Assembly (NCBI RefSeq): GCF_900113525.1
Contig: NZ_FOPP01000013.1
Coordinates: 1 to 64,000, forward strand
DNA length: 64,000 bases
Direction: 5' to 3'
DNA from: Pedobacter insulae
Lineage (GTDB): Bacteria > Bacteroidota > Bacteroidia > Sphingobacteriales > Sphingobacteriaceae
Shown: positions 60,680 to 64,000 of the stretch, in pieces
Layout of the letters: each line of letters begins with the position of its first letter
Position numbering within the stretch: position 1 is the first letter of the stretch
Position numbers and translations under genes: made by a program
The notes under the pieces: generated by a model
Databases searched by the model: none
What the model was told of the DNA's origin: nothing
Seen by the model: only the letters and a program-made list of their open reading frames with translations

Positions 60680-61177
60680 TTAATGTGGAAGTTTGTCTCT
60701 CCATAAGCCATAAACCCAAGTACCTGCAATGGCGCTGATAAGGGTAACTATAATTACGGTTGCGCCAGTACCAATTTGTGCAAAAAGCGGACCTGGACAA
60801 GCGCCGGTTATTGCCCAGCCCAATCCAAATAGTAGGCCCCCATATATTTGTCCTTTATTAAATTTTTTAGGATGGAATTCAATGGTCTCGCCATAAATGG
60901 TTTTAATATTGAATTTTTTGATTAGCCAAACAGAAATCATACCTACAATTACTGCACTGCCAATAATTCCATACATGTGGAACGATTGTAAGCGAAACAT
61001 TTCCTGAATCCGGAACCAGCTTACTACTTCTGATTTAACGAAAACCACACCAAATAACACCCCTATTACCAAATATTTAATATTATGATACCATTGATGT
61101 TCTAAATGACTTTCGTTTACGCATATAGCGTCTAAAGAACGAACTTCAAAGTCTGTATTTGTATTTGGCTCCATCAT
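60680..61177 (-). CDS. YeeE/YedE-like sulfur transporter, C-terminal half (DUF6691)
   Basis: A 165-residue inner-membrane protein with about four helices. It carries the conserved GLLFGLGWAITGACPGPLFA, where the Cys in ACPGP is the substrate-handling residue of YeeE/TsuA-type thiosulfate transporters. The preceding gene encodes the other half with its own Cys motif (GGCTSGH), so the two should assemble into one full transporter. Gaps of 5 bp and 1 bp join it with that gene and thioredoxin. Confidence 0.88.
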   Translation of the reverse strand: MMEPNTNTDFEVRSLDAICVNESHLEHQWYHNIKYLVIGVLFGVVFVKSEVVSWFRIQEMFRLQSFHMYGIIGSAVIVGMISVWLIKKFNIKTIYGETIEFHPKKFNKGQIYGGLLFGLGWAITGACPGPLFAQIGTGATVIIVTLISAIAGTWVYGLWRDKLPH

Positions 61178-61182
61178 AATTT

Positions 61183-61746
61183 TTAAAGCGATAAAATGTG
61201 AGGTAAAATTAAGTTAGCCATCATGAAACCGCCAACCATAAAACTTATTGTTGCAATTAATGAAGGCCATTGTAAATTAGAAAGGCCCATAATGGCATGC
61301 CCGCTGGTACAACCGCCAGCGTATCGAGTGCCAAAACCCACTAAAAACCCACCTACAACCATTAGCATCACACCTCTAAAGGTAAACAGCGAAGCCCAAT
61401 TTATCACATCTGTTGGTACCAGATGATCATAGTTGTTAATTCCATAACCAGCTAATTCATTAGCCAATTTCGGGTTTATTTCAATAGGATTGGGGTTCGC
61501 TAAAAAATTTATCGCAACTGCGCCACCCAAAAATATTCCAAAAACAAAAACGAGGTTCCATACTTCCTTTTTCCAATCGTACTTAAAAAAAGGGATGTTT
61601 GCAGGGAAGCACGAGGCACATATGTGTCGTAATGACGAACTAATCCCAAAAGATTTGTTACCTAATATCAAAAGCGCAGGTACAGTTAATCCAATTAACG
61701 GCCCCGCTATATACCAAGGCCAAGGCTGTTTAAAAAATTCTATCAT
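61183..61746 (-). CDS. YeeE/YedE-like sulfur transporter, N-terminal half
   Basis: A 187-residue inner-membrane protein with about five helices (WPWYIAGPLIGLTVPALLIL, LVFVFGIFLGGAVAINFLA, MVVGGFLVGFGTRYAGGC). The loop RYAGGCTSGHAIMGLSNLQW (Cys near residue 146) is the signature of YeeE/YedE proteins, which import thiosulfate or related sulfur compounds. It is one half of a split transporter whose other half is the next gene. The location between thioredoxin and rhodanese genes indicates sulfane-sulfur metabolism. Confidence 0.9.
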   Translation of the reverse strand: MIEFFKQPWPWYIAGPLIGLTVPALLILGNKSFGISSSLRHICASCFPANIPFFKYDWKKEVWNLVFVFGIFLGGAVAINFLANPNPIEINPKLANELAGYGINNYDHLVPTDVINWASLFTFRGVMLMVVGGFLVGFGTRYAGGCTSGHAIMGLSNLQWPSLIATISFMVGGFMMANLILPHILSL

Positions 61747-61747
61747 A

Positions 61748-62041
61748 TTATAGGTTATTGTTTATTAACTTTTCTAAATCAGAAACTGGTATTACACCCG
61801 ATTGGCACCATCGTATTTCTCCGTTTTTGAATAAAATCAATGTTGGAACGCTACTTACCCTATATCTGGCTGCAGCATTTTGATTTTTATCGATATCGAT
61901 TTTAATAATGCTAGCTTTATCACTTACCCGTTTCTTTAGATCTGCTAACATAGGGGCCATCATTTTACATGGACCACACCATTCGGCAAAAAAATCAACT
62001 AAAACTGGTTTATCTTGATTGATGATTTCTTGAAAAGTCAT
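61748..62041 (-). CDS. Thioredoxin
   Basis: A 97-residue thioredoxin with active site AEWCGPCKMMAPML (WCGPC near residues 20-24) and cis-Pro in VSSVPTLILFKNGE. It reduces disulfides or per-sulfides in the cytosol. It is the fourth gene of the sulfur operon by transcription order, ending 1 bp before the split transporter begins. A dedicated reductant for the rhodanese persulfide is a likely job. Confidence 0.92.
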   Translation of the reverse strand: MTFQEIINQDKPVLVDFFAEWCGPCKMMAPMLADLKKRVSDKASIIKIDIDKNQNAAARYRVSSVPTLILFKNGEIRWCQSGVIPVSDLEKLINNNL

Positions 62042-62063
62042 ATTATCATTTACTTTTTGTCAT

Positions 62064-62381
62064 TCACTGGTTTGTTAAAATCTTATTTACATCTTGCCAA
62101 GCGCCCCCATCCAACACTTGTGGATATCCATTTTGTGCTAATATGCTCTTAGCCGTACTACTTCTGTTTCCGCTTCTACAAAATACCACAATATTTTCTT
62201 TGCCCTTAAACTTCGCTAATTGCTGTGTTAAGCTATCCAAGGGAATATTTACTGCCCCTTTTACGCTACCCGAAGAAAATTCTCTTGGACTACGAACATC
62301 TACTAAAAATGCTCCTTTATTAATCGTTTCAGCCAATAGTTTATTGTCTGGAGTACCAAACAGTAATGAAAAAAATCCCAT
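62064..62381 (-). CDS. Single-domain rhodanese
   Basis: A 105-residue sulfurtransferase. The domain has GAFLVDVRSPREFSSGSVKG, AVNIPLDSL, and the active-site loop VVFCRSGNRSSTAKSIL with the persulfide-forming Cys near residue 68. It moves sulfane sulfur from thiosulfate or persulfides to thiols. It starts 1 bp after the preceding MBL-rhodanese gene. Confidence 0.92.
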   Translation of the reverse strand: MGFFSLLFGTPDNKLLAETINKGAFLVDVRSPREFSSGSVKGAVNIPLDSLTQQLAKFKGKENIVVFCRSGNRSSTAKSILAQNGYPQVLDGGAWQDVNKILTNQ

Positions 62382-62382
62382 T

Positions 62383-63771
62383 TTATATTATTTTACCTTC
62401 GTTAGCTAACCATTCCTTCATACCACCTGAATAATTTTTTATTGTATCAAAGCCGTTTCTTCTTAAAATAGCGTAAGCTATTGCAGATCTATCTCCACTT
62501 TGGCAATAGACCACCACTTGTTTTTCTTTACTAATTTTATCTAGGTCATCTTGTAGCGTGCCCACAAATATATGCTCTGCACCTTCAATATGACCCTCAT
62601 TATATTCTTTTAAACCACGTACGTCTATTATTTGCACATCGTCGTTACCTACATAAGTCTTAACTGTTTCGAGATTAATCACATCAGCTGTTTGCAACTC
62701 AATTCCTAGATCTCCAACACCACTTACAAAGCCATAAATATTGTCTAAGCCAATTCTCATGAGCTTTCTGGTAATTTCCTCCATTTCATCAGCTTTAGCA
62801 ACTAGGATAAATTGCTCCTGATAATTTAAAAACCATCCAGCCCATGTAGATAGGCTATTATTATGCTGAATGTTGATGCTACCAGGAATAAAACCTCCGG
62901 CAAAATCTACTTTATTACGTGTATCAATGACTTTGATTCCATCGCCGTAGGCCTGTAAAAACTGTGCCGAACTTAGCTCTTGATGATGAGGTATTTCGAC
63001 CAAAAGTGGGCGGCTTACTTTATTAAGATATTTCATCATGGCAAAGTATTTTGGTGGCTCAGGTTGTCCTGCTAATAAGTAGTCAACAAAGCCCTCTTCA
63101 TTGTTTTCATATTGAAAGGCCCAATTTCTTATTTTTTCGTAACCTACGGTTGAGCTTGGTACAGCGCCAAGGGCTTTTCCACAAGCAGAACCTGCGCCAT
63201 GACCGGGCCAAACCTGCACAAAAGAAGGCAGTAAAGCAAAACGTTGAATAGATTCATACATCTGTTTGGCTCCTTTTTCTTGCGTACCAATTAAGCCAGC
63301 AGCTTTTTCCAGTAAATCTGGACGTCCGATATCACCTACAAAAACGAAATCTCCGGTAAAAATCATTACCGGTTCATCGCTGGCAGGATGATCAGTTAGC
63401 AAAAAACTAATGCTTTCTGGAGTGTGTCCTGGCGTATGTAATACCTCTAATGTGAGGTTTCCAACTTTAATTTTGTTTCCATGCTTTAAACCTGTATGAG
63501 CAAATTGATATTGCCAATCGGCGCCGCCCTCGTCCGATAAAAAGAGTTGTGCACCCGTTACAGCTGCCAATTCTCTTGATCCTGTTAAGAAATCCGCATG
63601 GATATGCGTTTCAGTAATGTGCGTGATTTTAAGATTGTTTTGTGCAGCAATTTTAAGATACACATCCATATCGCGTTGTGCATCAATTACAATGGCTTCG
63701 CCAGTCGCTTGGCAGCCAACTACAAAGCTCGCCTGAGCTAAGCTTTTATCATATACGTGTTGAAAAAACAT
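62383..63771 (-). CDS. Persulfide dioxygenase-like MBL protein with two rhodanese domains
   Basis: A 462-residue fusion. Residues 1 to about 235 are a metallo-beta-lactamase domain of the ETHE1/persulfide dioxygenase type: ITHITETHIHADFLTGSREL, EVLHTPGHTPESISFLLTDH, FTGDFVFVGDIGRPDLLEKA. A first rhodanese-like domain (about 260-355) lacks the active Cys (the loop reads ILVAKADEMEE). The second (about 370-462) has VVVYCQSGDRSAIAYAIL with an active Cys. The layout resembles CstB of staphylococci, which oxidises persulfides. It leads the operon of sulfur genes. Confidence 0.9.
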   Translation of the reverse strand: MFFQHVYDKSLAQASFVVGCQATGEAIVIDAQRDMDVYLKIAAQNNLKITHITETHIHADFLTGSRELAAVTGAQLFLSDEGGADWQYQFAHTGLKHGNKIKVGNLTLEVLHTPGHTPESISFLLTDHPASDEPVMIFTGDFVFVGDIGRPDLLEKAAGLIGTQEKGAKQMYESIQRFALLPSFVQVWPGHGAGSACGKALGAVPSSTVGYEKIRNWAFQYENNEEGFVDYLLAGQPEPPKYFAMMKYLNKVSRPLLVEIPHHQELSSAQFLQAYGDGIKVIDTRNKVDFAGGFIPGSINIQHNNSLSTWAGWFLNYQEQFILVAKADEMEEITRKLMRIGLDNIYGFVSGVGDLGIELQTADVINLETVKTYVGNDDVQIIDVRGLKEYNEGHIEGAEHIFVGTLQDDLDKISKEKQVVVYCQSGDRSAIAYAILRRNGFDTIKNYSGGMKEWLANEGKII

Positions 63772-63850
63772 AATATTAGATTTTATTATTATAGTACAAA
63801 AGTGCTACTCTTAATTTTTCTATACCGCTACTTAAGTTACATAAGAAAAA

Positions 63851-64000
63851 TTATTTCAGTATTGTTTCTTTAACTAGGATATAAATACCCATTACCAGCA
63901 CAAACCAACCAAATGCGGGTTTTAATTTTTTGCCATCTACTTTGGTCGATAAATACATCCCAATAAAAATTCCCGCAATTGCAATTAGGGTTACGGTAAG
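63851..64000 (-). CDS. TauE/SafE (TSUP) sulfite exporter, C-terminal part
   Basis: The last 49 residues of a membrane protein cut by the window edge: VTLIAIAGIFIGMYLSTKVD, then GKKLKPAFGWFVLVMGIYIL and VKETILK before TAA (63851-63853). The wording is typical of the C-terminal helices of TSUP-family exporters. It lies upstream of the persulfide dioxygenase-like gene on the same strand, so sulfite made by that enzyme could be exported by this protein. Assignment rests on about 50 residues only. Confidence 0.72.
   Translation of the reverse strand, partial: LTVTLIAIAGIFIGMYLSTKVDGKKLKPAFGWFVLVMGIYILVKETILK

Overview
The window looks like a chromosome segment from a Sphingobacteriaceae bacterium close to Pedobacter (phylum Bacteroidota). 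It is AT-rich. Many genes have a Bacteroidota-type -7 box (TAnnTTTG) a few bases before the start codon and little Shine-Dalgarno sequence. Gene families are typical of the group: a fused ABC permease/M1 peptidase, LytTR two-component genes, MbnP-like lipoproteins, DUF4142 and split YeeE proteins. The genus is inferred from this style and not proven.

1-6.2 kb is the accessory end. The 5' edge is the start of an IS21-type istA with the multiple terminal repeats of such elements. It abuts a membrane-protein gene that has lost its start. Next come three attC-like recombination sites (1001-1131, 1867-1975, 2700-2806). They delimit two complete integron-type gene cassettes, each with a HigB/HigA-like toxin-antitoxin pair and its own palindromic operator. 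No integrase is visible, so this is best read as a cluster of attC sites lacking an integrase (CALIN). A decayed YhcG/PDDEXK nuclease gene, a lipoprotein and two DHFR/RibD-C-like reductases follow.

6.2-14.5 kb is housekeeping: Hsp20, a thioesterase, folB, an acyl-CoA dehydrogenase (probably GcdH), lysA, lysC and a phosphohexomutase. 14.58-14.77 kb holds an unusual inverted-repeat element built on an 11-bp period. 14.86-19.27 kb is a probable copper/cytochrome operon: Cys-rich small protein, MbnP-like protein, di-heme MauG/MbnH-like peroxidase, Cys-rich outer-membrane protein, SCO1 and cytochrome c. rnpB (RNase P RNA) follows at 19.34-19.70 kb.

19.9-35.9 kb carries an NtrC-like regulator with an altered GAFTGA loop, an RluA synthase, a PhoB-like regulator, a TlpA-like lipoprotein, gatB, alaS, a MerR regulator, a receiver-only regulator behind a long palindromic leader, a SIMPL protein and several small genes. 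35.9-39.6 kb is an operon for a HAD phosphatase, an OPA/MFS organophosphate transporter and an AraM-like glycerol-1-phosphate dehydrogenase. 39.7-46.5 kb is an ABC exporter with fused M1 peptidase, divergent from a LytS/LytTR pair, with two direct repeats 21 bp apart between them. 46.5-52.9 kb is a TetR-controlled RND efflux system.

53-60.6 kb has assorted secreted and stress genes: YCF48-like, DUF2147, DinB pair, GlxA-type AraC regulator, M60 peptidase, DUF4142 and methionine aminopeptidase. 60.7 kb to the end is a sulfur operon: split YeeE/YedE transporter, thioredoxin, rhodanese, persulfide-dioxygenase/rhodanese fusion and a partial TauE/SafE exporter. I saw no CRISPR array, tRNA, 5S/16S/23S rRNA or prophage.
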